From positions 1 to 8,631 of the forward strand of contig JAEZDR010000049.1 in assembly GCA_023433265.1 (NCBI GenBank): a stretch of 8,631 nt of DNA, given 5' to 3'. Below are positions 1 to 5,156 of the stretch, one piece after another. The stretch comes from Bacteroidota bacterium. GTDB taxonomy: Bacteria > Bacteroidota > Bacteroidia > Chitinophagales > Chitinophagaceae. Each line of letters begins with the position of its first letter. Position 1 is the stretch's first letter. The notes beneath the pieces are model-generated. The model made no database searches. It was not told where the DNA came from and worked only from the letters and a program-made list of their open reading frames with translations. Made by a program: the position numbers and the translations under genes.

Positions 1-748
1 ACGTTACGTTAATTCGTTTTACTCCAACAGGCGTAGTACATGCCGAAGGTCCGCTGATTAAGGTAACAGCAGCACCTCGCTGGCTGAATGCTTCTGCAAG
101 CGCAAAACCCATCTTCCCGGATGAGTAGTTTCCAATAAATCTTACAGGATCTATGTTCTCATAGGTAGGCCCTGCAGTTACTACCACCCTTTTTCCTTGT
201 AGTTGGTTTCCGTTACTTAATTGTTTTTCAATTTCTGCAAAGATGATCTCGGACTCTGCCATCCTTCCCTCCCCAACCAGGCCACTTGCTAGTTCACCGT
301 GGTTCACTTCAATAATCTTGTTGCCAAAGCTCATAACCTTTGCAAGGTTAGCTTTAGTGGAAGGGTGCTTCCACATGTCTTCATCCATTGCCGGTGCACA
401 AACTACCTGGCAGGTGCAAGACAAGTAAACTGCCATTAGCATATTATCGCAAATGCCGGCGGCCATCTTGGCAAGGGTATTACAACTTAAAGGAGCCATA
501 ACAAAAACGTCTGCCCAGCGACCCATCATCACATGATTGCTCCATCCTTCATTGTTGAACATATCCGTTACAACAGCATTCTTGCTAAGGGTAGACAAAA
601 CAAGCGGGGATACAAATTCTTTCGCAGCAGGCGTCATCACTACTTTTACTTCTGCTCCCGCTTTTACGAACAATCTAACAAGCAATATCGCTTTATAGGC
701 AGCGATGCTGGCGGTTACACCCAGCAATATTTTTTTCCCTTTCAGCAT
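1..748 (-). CDS. coaBC: CoaBC, bifunctional phosphopantothenoylcysteine decarboxylase / phosphopantothenate–cysteine ligase (3' part cut by window edge)
   Basis: Cytosolic flavoprotein for two consecutive steps of coenzyme A synthesis: CoaB joins cysteine to 4'-phosphopantothenate and CoaC decarboxylates the product. 249 residues are visible from ATG 748–746; the family is about 400, so most of CoaB lies outside the window. CoaC comes first: flavin-binding start GKKILLGVTASIAAYKA (4–20), catalytic His72 in NHVMMGRWAD, PLSCNTLAK (86–94), the substrate loop PAMDEDMW (119–126), and the flap GELASGLVGEGRM (151–163). CoaB begins at about residue 185 with VVVTAGPTYENIDPVRFIGN and SSGKMG (209–214). 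Two positions differ from the E. coli pattern: Asp122 replaces the Asn of PxMNxxMW, and Ser155 sits where the flap Cys is. I believe such residues are common in Bacteroidota, so loss of activity is not implied. It is the third gene of the bamD–rpoZ–coaBC group, 58 bases after rpoZ, with a terminator-like hairpin between. Identification is very secure. Confidence 0.96.
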   Translation of the reverse strand, partial: MLKGKKILLGVTASIAAYKAILLVRLFVKAGAEVKVVMTPAAKEFVSPLVLSTLSKNAVVTDMFNNEGWSNHVMMGRWADVFVMAPLSCNTLAKMAAGICDNMLMAVYLSCTCQVVCAPAMDEDMWKHPSTKANLAKVMSFGNKIIEVNHGELASGLVGEGRMAESEIIFAEIEKQLSNGNQLQGKRVVVTAGPTYENIDPVRFIGNYSSGKMGFALAEAFSQRGAAVTLISGPSACTTPVGVKRINVT

Positions 749-756
749 ATTCTACA

Positions 757-792
757 AAATAAAAAACGACAGTGTTTCCACTGCCGTCGTTT
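757..792 (-). terminator. Intrinsic-terminator-like hairpin between rpoZ and coaBC (possible attenuator)
   Basis: Read on the minus strand, a stem forms between AAACGACGGCAGTG and CACTGTCGTTT, closing a GAAA tetraloop, with three unpaired bases as a bulge in the 5' arm. It is followed at once by TTTTTTATTTT. It begins about 14 bases after the rpoZ stop codon, and the T-tract ends about 10 bases before the coaBC start. This is the form of an intrinsic terminator. Placed inside an otherwise compact operon, it may only reduce read-through into coaBC, or act as an mRNA processing or stability element. The structure is seen directly; the function is inferred. Confidence 0.6.
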
Positions 793-806
793 GTCAATGC
801 TTTAGT

Positions 807-1148
807 TTATCTGAACAAATCGTCTTCGTTCTTCCTATGGTAAATCTTGTTTTCAAGAAATTCCTGTGTAGCAAGGATAGCCGGGTTAGGCATCCTTTCG
901 TATGCTTTTGAAATTTCTATTTGCTCTTTGTTTTCGTGCACTTCTTCGAGGCTGTCAGTATGGCTTGCAAATTCTTCAAGCTTATTGTGCAGCTCTTCTC
1001 TAAGCGTCACATTTATCTGGTTTGCCCTTTTAGCAACTATTGCAATAGATTCATAAAGGTTCCCGGTAACCGCTTTAATGTCACTGAGGTTTTTTGTTTC
1101 TACTACGCTAGGTGTGTTTGCACTAAGCTGCCTTCTTAACTTGCTCAT
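807..1148 (-). CDS. rpoZ: DNA-directed RNA polymerase omega-like subunit (RpoZ, Bacteroidota type)
   Basis: Small protein of 113 residues resembling the omega subunit that clamps the beta' C-terminus and aids RNA polymerase assembly. The recognisable parts are SDIKAVTGNLYESIAIVAKR (22–41), running on into ANQI, which matches the omega/RPB6 helix region, and YERMPNPAILATQEFLENKIYHR (83–105), the conserved C-terminal block of the Bacteroidota version. Between them is a charged stretch (about 50–80) rich in Glu and Lys, probably helical. The ATG at 1148–1146 lies inside the 3' end of bamD, giving a 26-base overlap; no other Met codon precedes the conserved block, so this start is preferred. The position between bamD and coaBC is the usual one in this phylum and supports the call. 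The family is diverged from E. coli RpoZ, so the name rests on lineage-specific similarity recalled from memory and on context. Confidence 0.85.
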   Translation of the reverse strand: MSKLRRQLSANTPSVVETKNLSDIKAVTGNLYESIAIVAKRANQINVTLREELHNKLEEFASHTDSLEEVHENKEQIEISKAYERMPNPAILATQEFLENKIYHRKNEDDLFR

Positions 1149-1941
1149 TTGCCAGGTTTTTTAAAAAATTGTTTGATAAGTTCTTGTAGTTTTCTGCCTC
1201 TCCTTTCAGTTTGCTGTCCGGGAACCTTTCATTGAAGTCTGACACTTCTGAAAGCACCTTCTCAAATCTCTCTGCTTGTTTGGAGGGAATGCTCATCTCA
1301 GCGTACTTATAATAGGCTTTGATGACTTTGATTTTATATTCCGGGCTGCTTTCTGTATCAGGGAAGTTCTCCATCAGGTTCGAAAAAGCAATAGCCGCCG
1401 CCCTGTAAAATCCAAGGTTATAATACAGCTCTGCTGCTTTATATTCTTTTTGCTCAAGCTTTTTACGCGAAGCGTCAATGATCACTGTTGCATCCTTTAT
1501 TCTCGACGAACCCGGATGTGTATTTATGAAGGCCTGCATCAAACCAATCGTCTTAGATGTATTCGTTTGATCAAGATCCACCTTTGGCGACTGCAGGTAG
1601 AAGCAATAAGCTCTCATATACTCACATTCTTCCGCGCGTGGGCTATTAGGAAAATTCTCAGTATAGGTCTTGAAAAGATTTTCTGCGTTTAAATAATCTT
1701 CCTGGTAATAATGCGTATAAGCGAACTTATAATACATGTCCTCAAACCTCGAGGTACCCTTAACATAAGGGAAAAGAGATTCATAAATCTGCCTTGCTTG
1801 CTCATACTTCTTCAAAGCATAGTACTGCTCGGCCATCTTGTATTTATACTCGTTATCAGAGCTTTTCATCACTTTAGCAAATTTTGATGAACAGGATGTC
1901 AGCCCAAAAAAGACAAATAAAATAACGAGGATGCGCGTCAT
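1123..1941 (-). CDS. bamD: BamD, outer-membrane protein assembly lipoprotein
   Basis: Lipoprotein of the BAM complex that helps BamA insert beta-barrel proteins into the outer membrane from the periplasmic side. The 272-residue product starts with a type II signal: hydrophobic ILVILFVFFG (4–13) and the lipobox LTSC, with Cys17 as the predicted lipidated residue. The mature part is helical and made of tetratricopeptide-like units. Clear ones are at about 35–57 (AEQYYALKKYEQARQIYESL), 69–97 (YYKFAYTHYYQEDYLNAENL), 106–142, and 166–196 (YKAAELYYNLGFYRAAAIAF), with a last segment at about 205–240. Repeated FP(N/D)(S/T) turns, as in ENFPNSPRAEE and ENFPDTESSP, are typical of BamD/YfiO. Length agrees with the family. 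It is probably the first gene of the minus-strand operon: 441 gene-free bases lie upstream. No Shine-Dalgarno sequence is seen, as is usual in Bacteroidota. Confidence 0.93.
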   Translation of the reverse strand: MTRILVILFVFFGLTSCSSKFAKVMKSSDNEYKYKMAEQYYALKKYEQARQIYESLFPYVKGTSRFEDMYYKFAYTHYYQEDYLNAENLFKTYTENFPNSPRAEECEYMRAYCFYLQSPKVDLDQTNTSKTIGLMQAFINTHPGSSRIKDATVIIDASRKKLEQKEYKAAELYYNLGFYRAAAIAFSNLMENFPDTESSPEYKIKVIKAYYKYAEMSIPSKQAERFEKVLSEVSDFNERFPDSKLKGEAENYKNLSNNFLKNLANEQVKKAA

Positions 1942-1966
1942 AAAGCCTGCGAAGTTAAGGAGTTCT

Positions 1967-1976
1967 GCGCAATATA
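1967..1976 (-). promoter_or_regulatory. Weak candidate -7 element upstream of bamD
   Basis: On the minus strand TATATTGCGC lies about 26 bases before the bamD start. It resembles the Bacteroidota -7 box (TAnnTTTG) but misses its last two bases, and no TTG is found 19–21 bases further upstream. It is listed only because bamD needs a promoter in this gap and this is the nearest partial match. Confidence 0.2.
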
Positions 1977-2116
1977 GGGCAGCATGCGGCTATTCATCCC
2001 GATTTGCCCGTTAATAAAGGCATAAATGATTAGGCCTTTTTAGCGCTCAAAGTGTTGAATTACTGTTGCTGGTGAGTTTTTACAGGTAGCTTCTTCCTAT
2101 AATCCACCTTCAGCGA

Positions 2117-2270
2117 CTACATAAAGCTTTGTAAAAGCCCTAATAAAGCCATCCTAAAGCCATCCTAAAGCACCTCAAATAAACCATGAAAGCAATCTAA
2201 AAGCAACCTTAAAGCAGGATAAAAGGCATATAAAAGGCATGCTAAAGGCACACTAAACGCATATAAATCG
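2117..2270. repeat. Array of about 14 degenerate 11-bp tandem repeats with phased A-tracts
   Basis: The plus-strand consensus is about CATNCTAAAGC. Starting at 2117, units in exact 11-base register read CTACATAAAGC, TTTGTAAAAGC, CCTAATAAAGC, CATCCTAAAGC (twice, 2150–2171), a worn copy at 2172–2182, ACCATGAAAGC, AATCTAAAAGC, AACCTTAAAGC, AGGATAAAAGG, CATATAAAAGG, CATGCTAAAGG, CACACTAAACG and CATATAAATCG. No base is gained or lost across the array, even through the worn sixth unit. The first nine units favour AAAGC and the later ones AAAGG or AAACG, so there are two sub-families. Eleven bases is close to one helical turn, so the A-tracts lie on one face of the DNA and may bend it. The periodicity is seen directly; the function is unknown. 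It sits upstream of bamD and downstream of the ompA-like gene. Confidence 0.85.
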
Positions 2271-2326
2271 CTCTGGAGAGCAATAAGAAATGTGCCCTGG
2301 AAGCGTGGTTTCCTGTCTCGTACGAT

Positions 2327-2357
2327 AAAAAAAGAGGCTGACTCGTACGAGTCAGCC
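2327..2357 (-). terminator. Rho-independent terminator of the ompA-like gene
   Basis: A perfect palindrome with 11-base arms (GGCTGACTCGT at 2336–2346 and ACGAGTCAGCC at 2347–2357) lies 26 bases after the ompA-like stop codon. Read on the minus strand the stem is followed by TCTTTTTTTA. The middle four bases would form the loop, leaving about nine base pairs. This is a strong, one-direction terminator: the T-run lies only on the minus-strand exit side, while the plus-strand exit side has a run of C. Confidence 0.88.
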
Positions 2358-2382
2358 CCCATATCAATGTAAGCAATTCTAA

Positions 2383-3462
2383 TTATTGTCTTGTCCTCAG
2401 GTTAGGGTGAGGGGCAGGAACTGTGTTTGGTCCTGACTCTGTAGTACCCTGGAGGTCAACAGTGTTTGCATCACCTTGTTGGCCATATTCAAAGATGAAA
2501 CGGTTTTCAGAAATACCTTGTTTTTCAACCAGGTACCTGATTACAGCGTTAACCCTGTCATGGCTAAGTTGCTGAGCGCGCTTGTTAGCTGCTCCGTAAC
2601 CGATAACCCTGATATTACACTGTGGTAAACCTTTTACTTTCTCTGCTACAGAGTTCAGCATGTTTTTACCAGCTGTGCTCAATGTAGCAGAATTGCTCCT
2701 GAACTGGATACTAGGAAGGTCGCCGATACCGCAATCGCCTCTGCCGCGGCCGCCGCCACCATATTCACCACTCTCAAGTTTTTCCCTGATTTCCTTGCAG
2801 CATGCTGGCTCAGGACATGTACCTACTCCGTCAGCATTTACTGGCATACAGTTGCTTGCAGTAAGAAGTTCTTTATCCCTGTTGTCAGGTATACCGTCGC
2901 CGTCTGTATCCCTTGCTACACCGCGAGAATCAACTGCAGTTCCTGCTGGCGTATTTGGTTCAAGGTCAAACTGATCTGTAATGCCGTCGCCATCAGCATC
3001 AGGAAGTACCGGATTTGGTAACTTCATGTGACGTGGGCTGTTTAGCTCGTTGTACAGGTAGTTGTTCGGATTGATCCACCATAAAGGTTGAACTCTTTTA
3101 GCAGCACTACCAATGTTACGGTTAATGCGAATAGCTGTAAAGCTGAGGATGTCGTTTGAACGTCCGGCATTTACACCATCAATTTCATCATCAAATGTAA
3201 GGGTAAAGCGTTGTTCCAAACCTACATTCCACCTGTCATTCAATTTGTAAGCGTATCCAAGACCTACAGATGCTGCGTGGCGGATTAACCAGTTGTCTTT
3301 ATAACGACCGGCATTTTTCCTGTTACCGTAAAGTGTTGGAGCGTTGCTTTCGTATTTGCCATCAAGCATGGTTTTCAAATCGTTAAAGATAGAGCCACGC
3401 TTCTGGGCGGTGTTTATACCAGCGAAATTATAAGTGTTGTTATTTCCATCCAATGCATCCAC
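2383..3462 (-). CDS. C-terminal fragment of the OmpA-family protein (rest of barrel, TSP3 repeats, OmpA domain)
   Basis: The open frame continues upstream of 3462 to the frameshift; the GTG at 3462–3460 is only the first possible start and is unlikely to be used. In residues from that GTG: further barrel strands at about 62–120 (AASVGLGYAYKLNDRWNVGLEQRFTL), calcium-binding thrombospondin type 3 motifs DADGDGITDQFD (155–166) and DTDGDGIPDNRD (185–196), a Cys-rich stretch (204–222), a Gly/Arg linker GGGGRGRG (235–242), and an OmpA-like peptidoglycan-binding domain (about 250–335) starting IQFRSNSATLSTAGKNML. The helix NKRAQQLSHDRVNAVIRYLV keeps the Arg that binds diaminopimelate in OmpA, but GYGA replaces the usual GYTD, so the partner Asp is missing. 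Role: linking the outer membrane to the cell wall. The tail after about 335 is Pro/Thr-rich and unassigned. Confidence 0.75.
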   Translation of the reverse strand: MDALDGNNNTYNFAGINTAQKRGSIFNDLKTMLDGKYESNAPTLYGNRKNAGRYKDNWLIRHAASVGLGYAYKLNDRWNVGLEQRFTLTFDDEIDGVNAGRSNDILSFTAIRINRNIGSAAKRVQPLWWINPNNYLYNELNSPRHMKLPNPVLPDADGDGITDQFDLEPNTPAGTAVDSRGVARDTDGDGIPDNRDKELLTASNCMPVNADGVGTCPEPACCKEIREKLESGEYGGGGRGRGDCGIGDLPSIQFRSNSATLSTAGKNMLNSVAEKVKGLPQCNIRVIGYGAANKRAQQLSHDRVNAVIRYLVEKQGISENRFIFEYGQQGDANTVDLQGTTESGPNTVPAPHPNLRTRQ

Positions 3463-3476
3463 ATCAGCATCGGCTG

Positions 3477-3998
3477 CTATTGCAGAATATCCCCCGAATA
3501 CATACCAATTGCTCTTTGGATTCCACGATAATGGCTCAAAGAGTTTAAAGAAACCACTAGATCTAAAGCTCCCTGGTGGATCCTTGTGTAGTAGTTAGGC
3601 ATGTAAACAGTGCCAGCGTATGCTCCCCAAGCACCTGGGCCAGCTGTACGCTTTCTATAATCGAGTCCTTTGTTTAAAGAACCGATATAGTTAGCCCTGA
3701 TTGAAAGTGTATGGCTTAAAGATTTTCTGATTGATACTGAGCCACCTAGGTTCACCCTTGGGCTAATATCACCTAAAATGATCGGAGCACCAATGGATGC
3801 GCCTATTTCCCACATATCCCTTGGTCTTGCAGGATAAGGGTATTGATTGTTCATAAACTCGTTGAACTGGGGCATGTGCTTGGTTGCTATCTTCGAGGAA
3901 TCCCCCCAATAGGTCATAGCATCGTTGCGTTGCGCAAACGACGCAATACAGAAAATGCTGAGAAAGCCGAACAGCAATGTAAATTTTTTGCTTGCCAT
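3477..3998 (-). CDS. N-terminal fragment of the OmpA-family protein (signal peptide and barrel region)
   Basis: The fragment has 173 residues. It begins with a Sec signal peptide: KK at 4–5, hydrophobic FTLLFGFLSIFCIASFA, and a probable cut after Ala22 (SFA|QR). From about residue 61 alternating segments typical of outer-membrane beta strands appear: DMWEIGASIGAPIILGD, VNLGGSVSIRKSLSHTLSIRANYIGS, and GALDLVVSLNSLSHYRG. The DMWEIGASIG…GD pattern is common at the start of Bacteroidota OmpA-like barrels. The last 14 residues (160–173) come from the wrong frame after the presumed deletion and should be ignored. Alone it would be a truncated barrel without the periplasmic domain. The promoter TTG-N19-TAAATTTG lies 48–77 bases before the start codon. 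Confidence 0.75.
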   Translation of the reverse strand: MASKKFTLLFGFLSIFCIASFAQRNDAMTYWGDSSKIATKHMPQFNEFMNNQYPYPARPRDMWEIGASIGAPIILGDISPRVNLGGSVSIRKSLSHTLSIRANYIGSLNKGLDYRKRTAGPGAWGAYAGTVYMPNYYTRIHQGALDLVVSLNSLSHYRGIQRAIGMYSGDILQ

Positions 3999-4026
3999 AG
4001 ATATGATTTAATGTTTTTTAATGATT

Positions 4027-4043
4027 CCTAAAGTCAATTTAGG
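4027..4043 (-). promoter_or_regulatory. Stem-loop or operator at the predicted 5' end of the ompA-like mRNA
   Basis: CCTAAA and TTTAGG form a perfect 6-bp inverted repeat around a 5-base spacer. It begins about 3 bases downstream of the -7 box, so the predicted transcript starts at or within it. It could be a 5' stem-loop that slows mRNA decay or a short operator. The arms are AT-rich and short, so chance is possible. Confidence 0.35.
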
Positions 4044-4045
4044 GA

Positions 4046-4075
4046 CAAATTTAGTTGATCCTTAAGAAATACCAA
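4046..4075 (-). promoter_or_regulatory. Bacteroidota-type housekeeping promoter of the ompA-like gene
   Basis: On the minus strand a TTG (4075–4073) is followed after exactly 19 bases by TAAATTTG (4053–4046), a full match to TAnnTTTG. Spacing and both boxes agree with the known consensus for the Bacteroidota primary sigma factor. The start of transcription would be near 4041–4043, giving a leader of about 45 AT-rich bases with no Shine-Dalgarno sequence. Confidence 0.75.
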
Positions 4076-4167
4076 ATTTTTGAAATTTATTTTATATTGG
4101 TGTATCAGGCCGTTACTTATTGCAATAGAAATGCCAACGTGTTAAAGTCTTCTTATTGTATTTAAGA

Positions 4168-4175
4168 TATATTCG
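4168..4175 (+). promoter_or_regulatory. Candidate -7 box for the polyprenyl synthase–recJ operon
   Basis: TATATTCG, followed by CACCCG, matches TAnnTTTG at all but one position and ends 18 bases before the synthase start codon. No TTG is found at the expected distance; only a TTA at 4142–4144, 23 bases away, is present. The leader would be only about 12–15 bases. It is the best match in the divergent gap on this strand. Confidence 0.4.
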
Positions 4176-4193
4176 CACCCGTTTTCAAGAATA

Positions 4194-5156
4194 ATGGAAT
4201 TAGCACGGAAAGTAATAGCGTCCGAATTGAAGGTTTTTGAGTCTCATTTTAGGGAGGCTGTACGCAGTAGAGTACCCTTACTCGACCGCATAATGCAGTA
4301 CATTGTCCGAAGGAAGGGCAAACAGTTGAGGCCAATGTTCGTCTTCCTGTCAGCGAGGCTGGGAGGGGAGGTAAACGACGCTACTTACCGGGCCGCTTCC
4401 CTGGTAGAACTGCTGCATACAGCTACCCTCGTTCACGACGATGTTGTGGACGAAGCAATGGAACGTCGGGGATTTTTCTCCATAAATGCACTGTGGAAGA
4501 ACAAAGTAGCAGTACTGGTTGGGGATTATTTACTTTCCAAAGGATTATTACTTTCCATCGATAACAACGATTTTGAAACACTCCGTATCCTTTCTACAGC
4601 AGTAAAGCAAATGAGTGAGGGGGAACTTCTTCAAATAGAAAAGTCCCGAAACTTAAACCTGGACGAAGAAGTTTACTACCAGATCATTAGAGGCAAAACG
4701 GCATCTCTTCTCGCTTCTGCCTGCGGTGCAGGAGCCAGCACCACCTTCAGTAACCCGGAAGATGTAGCAAACATGAAGGTCTTTGGGGAATGTGTGGGTA
4801 TGGCCTTCCAAATCAAAGATGATCTTTTCGACTATGGCAGTGCAGACGTTGGAAAACCAACGGGCAACGACATCAAGGAAAAGAAACTCACATTACCCGT
4901 AATTCATACGCTTAACAACACTGATGCAGCTACCCGGCAGAAATTAATTTATATACTTAAGAACGAAAACAGGATCAGGAAAAAAGTTGATATCGTCCTT
5001 GACATTGTAAAATCATCAGGCGGTATTGCTTACGCTGAAAAGAAAATGTTGGAGTTCAGGGATAAAGCTCTCGAAAAATTACATAGCTTTCAACCTTCGG
5101 AGGCGCGTACCGCGCTGGAAGAGTTAGTGAGATATACAACAGATAGAAAGTATTGA
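4194..5156 (+). CDS. Polyprenyl diphosphate synthase (trans, long-chain; quinone side chain)
   Basis: Adds isopentenyl diphosphate units head-to-tail to an allylic primer to make the long all-trans chain used for menaquinone. The 320-residue protein has all family motifs in order: GKQLRP (42–47), the first Asp-rich motif DDVVD (82–86) within HTATLVHDDVVDEAMERRG, GDYLLS (110–115), KTA (168–170), the second Asp-rich motif DDLFD (209–213) in FQIKDDLFDY, and GNDIKEKKLTLP (224–235). Small residues Ala77 and Thr78 just before the first Asp-rich motif leave the product channel open, as in octaprenyl (IspB) and heptaprenyl synthases and unlike farnesyl synthases with bulky residues there. The exact chain length cannot be read from the sequence; C35 (MK-7) is plausible for this phylum. 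The start ATG gives the usual N-terminus. The gene is divergent from the ompA-like gene and overlaps recJ by one base. Confidence 0.94.
   Translation: MELARKVIASELKVFESHFREAVRSRVPLLDRIMQYIVRRKGKQLRPMFVFLSARLGGEVNDATYRAASLVELLHTATLVHDDVVDEAMERRGFFSINALWKNKVAVLVGDYLLSKGLLLSIDNNDFETLRILSTAVKQMSEGELLQIEKSRNLNLDEEVYYQIIRGKTASLLASACGAGASTTFSNPEDVANMKVFGECVGMAFQIKDDLFDYGSADVGKPTGNDIKEKKLTLPVIHTLNNTDAATRQKLIYILKNENRIRKKVDIVLDIVKSSGGIAYAEKKMLEFRDKALEKLHSFQPSEARTALEELVRYTTDRKY

Larger units (their letters stand above)
1942..2382. other. Intergenic stretch between bamD and the ompA-like gene
   Basis: There are 441 bases without a convincing gene. The left third (1942–2116) holds only the partial bamD promoter and a weak AAAGGC/GCCTTT stem at 2016–2039. 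The middle (2117–2270) is an 11-bp repeat array, and the right end (2327–2357) is the terminator of the neighbouring gene. A 65-codon open frame on the minus strand (2165–2362) crosses the repeats, but it has no recognisable domain, begins inside the terminator and is best explained by chance. Confidence 0.8.
2383..3998 (-). pseudogene. OmpA-family outer-membrane protein gene interrupted by a one-base frameshift
   Basis: Two minus-strand frames together make one standard protein. The N-terminal frame runs from ATG 3998 with a signal peptide and barrel-like segment, and meets a stop at 3477–3479. The matching continuation is in the next frame. At the join, CGT GGA ATC CAA AGA reads RGIQR; one extra base near GGAATCC (3519–3524) would give RGNPKSNWYVFGGYSAIAADADVDALDG, which runs smoothly into the downstream frame. 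The total of 1616 bases plus one is exactly 539 codons, or 538 residues. The rest of the gene is intact, with normal codon use, a promoter and a terminator, so either a sequencing or assembly deletion in a short G/A run or a very recent mutation is likely. No canonical slippery heptamer is seen, so programmed frameshifting is less likely. Confidence 0.82.

Noticed and set aside
2016..2039. AAAGGC/GCCTTT stem followed by T's, like a plus-strand terminator
   Set aside because: Only six base pairs with a 12-base loop, and no plus-strand gene lies upstream of it.
2165..2362. 65-codon minus-strand open frame across the 11-bp repeats
   Set aside because: It begins inside the ompA terminator hairpin, its sequence is just the repeat read in three frames (33-base supercycle), and it shows no domain or start signal.
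2660..2974. 104-codon plus-strand open frame rich in Pro and Ser
   Set aside because: It is the antisense of the OmpA-family gene; its composition follows from the TSP3 and Gly/Arg linker codons on the other strand.
3477..3530. Programmed ribosomal frameshift in the ompA-like gene
   Set aside because: The required -1 shift falls at CGT GGA ATC, with no slippery heptamer of the X XXY YYZ type; a missing base is simpler.
5153..5155. TTG start for recJ one codon before the ATG
   Set aside because: The ATG at 5156 overlaps the TGA of the upstream gene in the typical TGATG coupling arrangement and needs no rare start codon.
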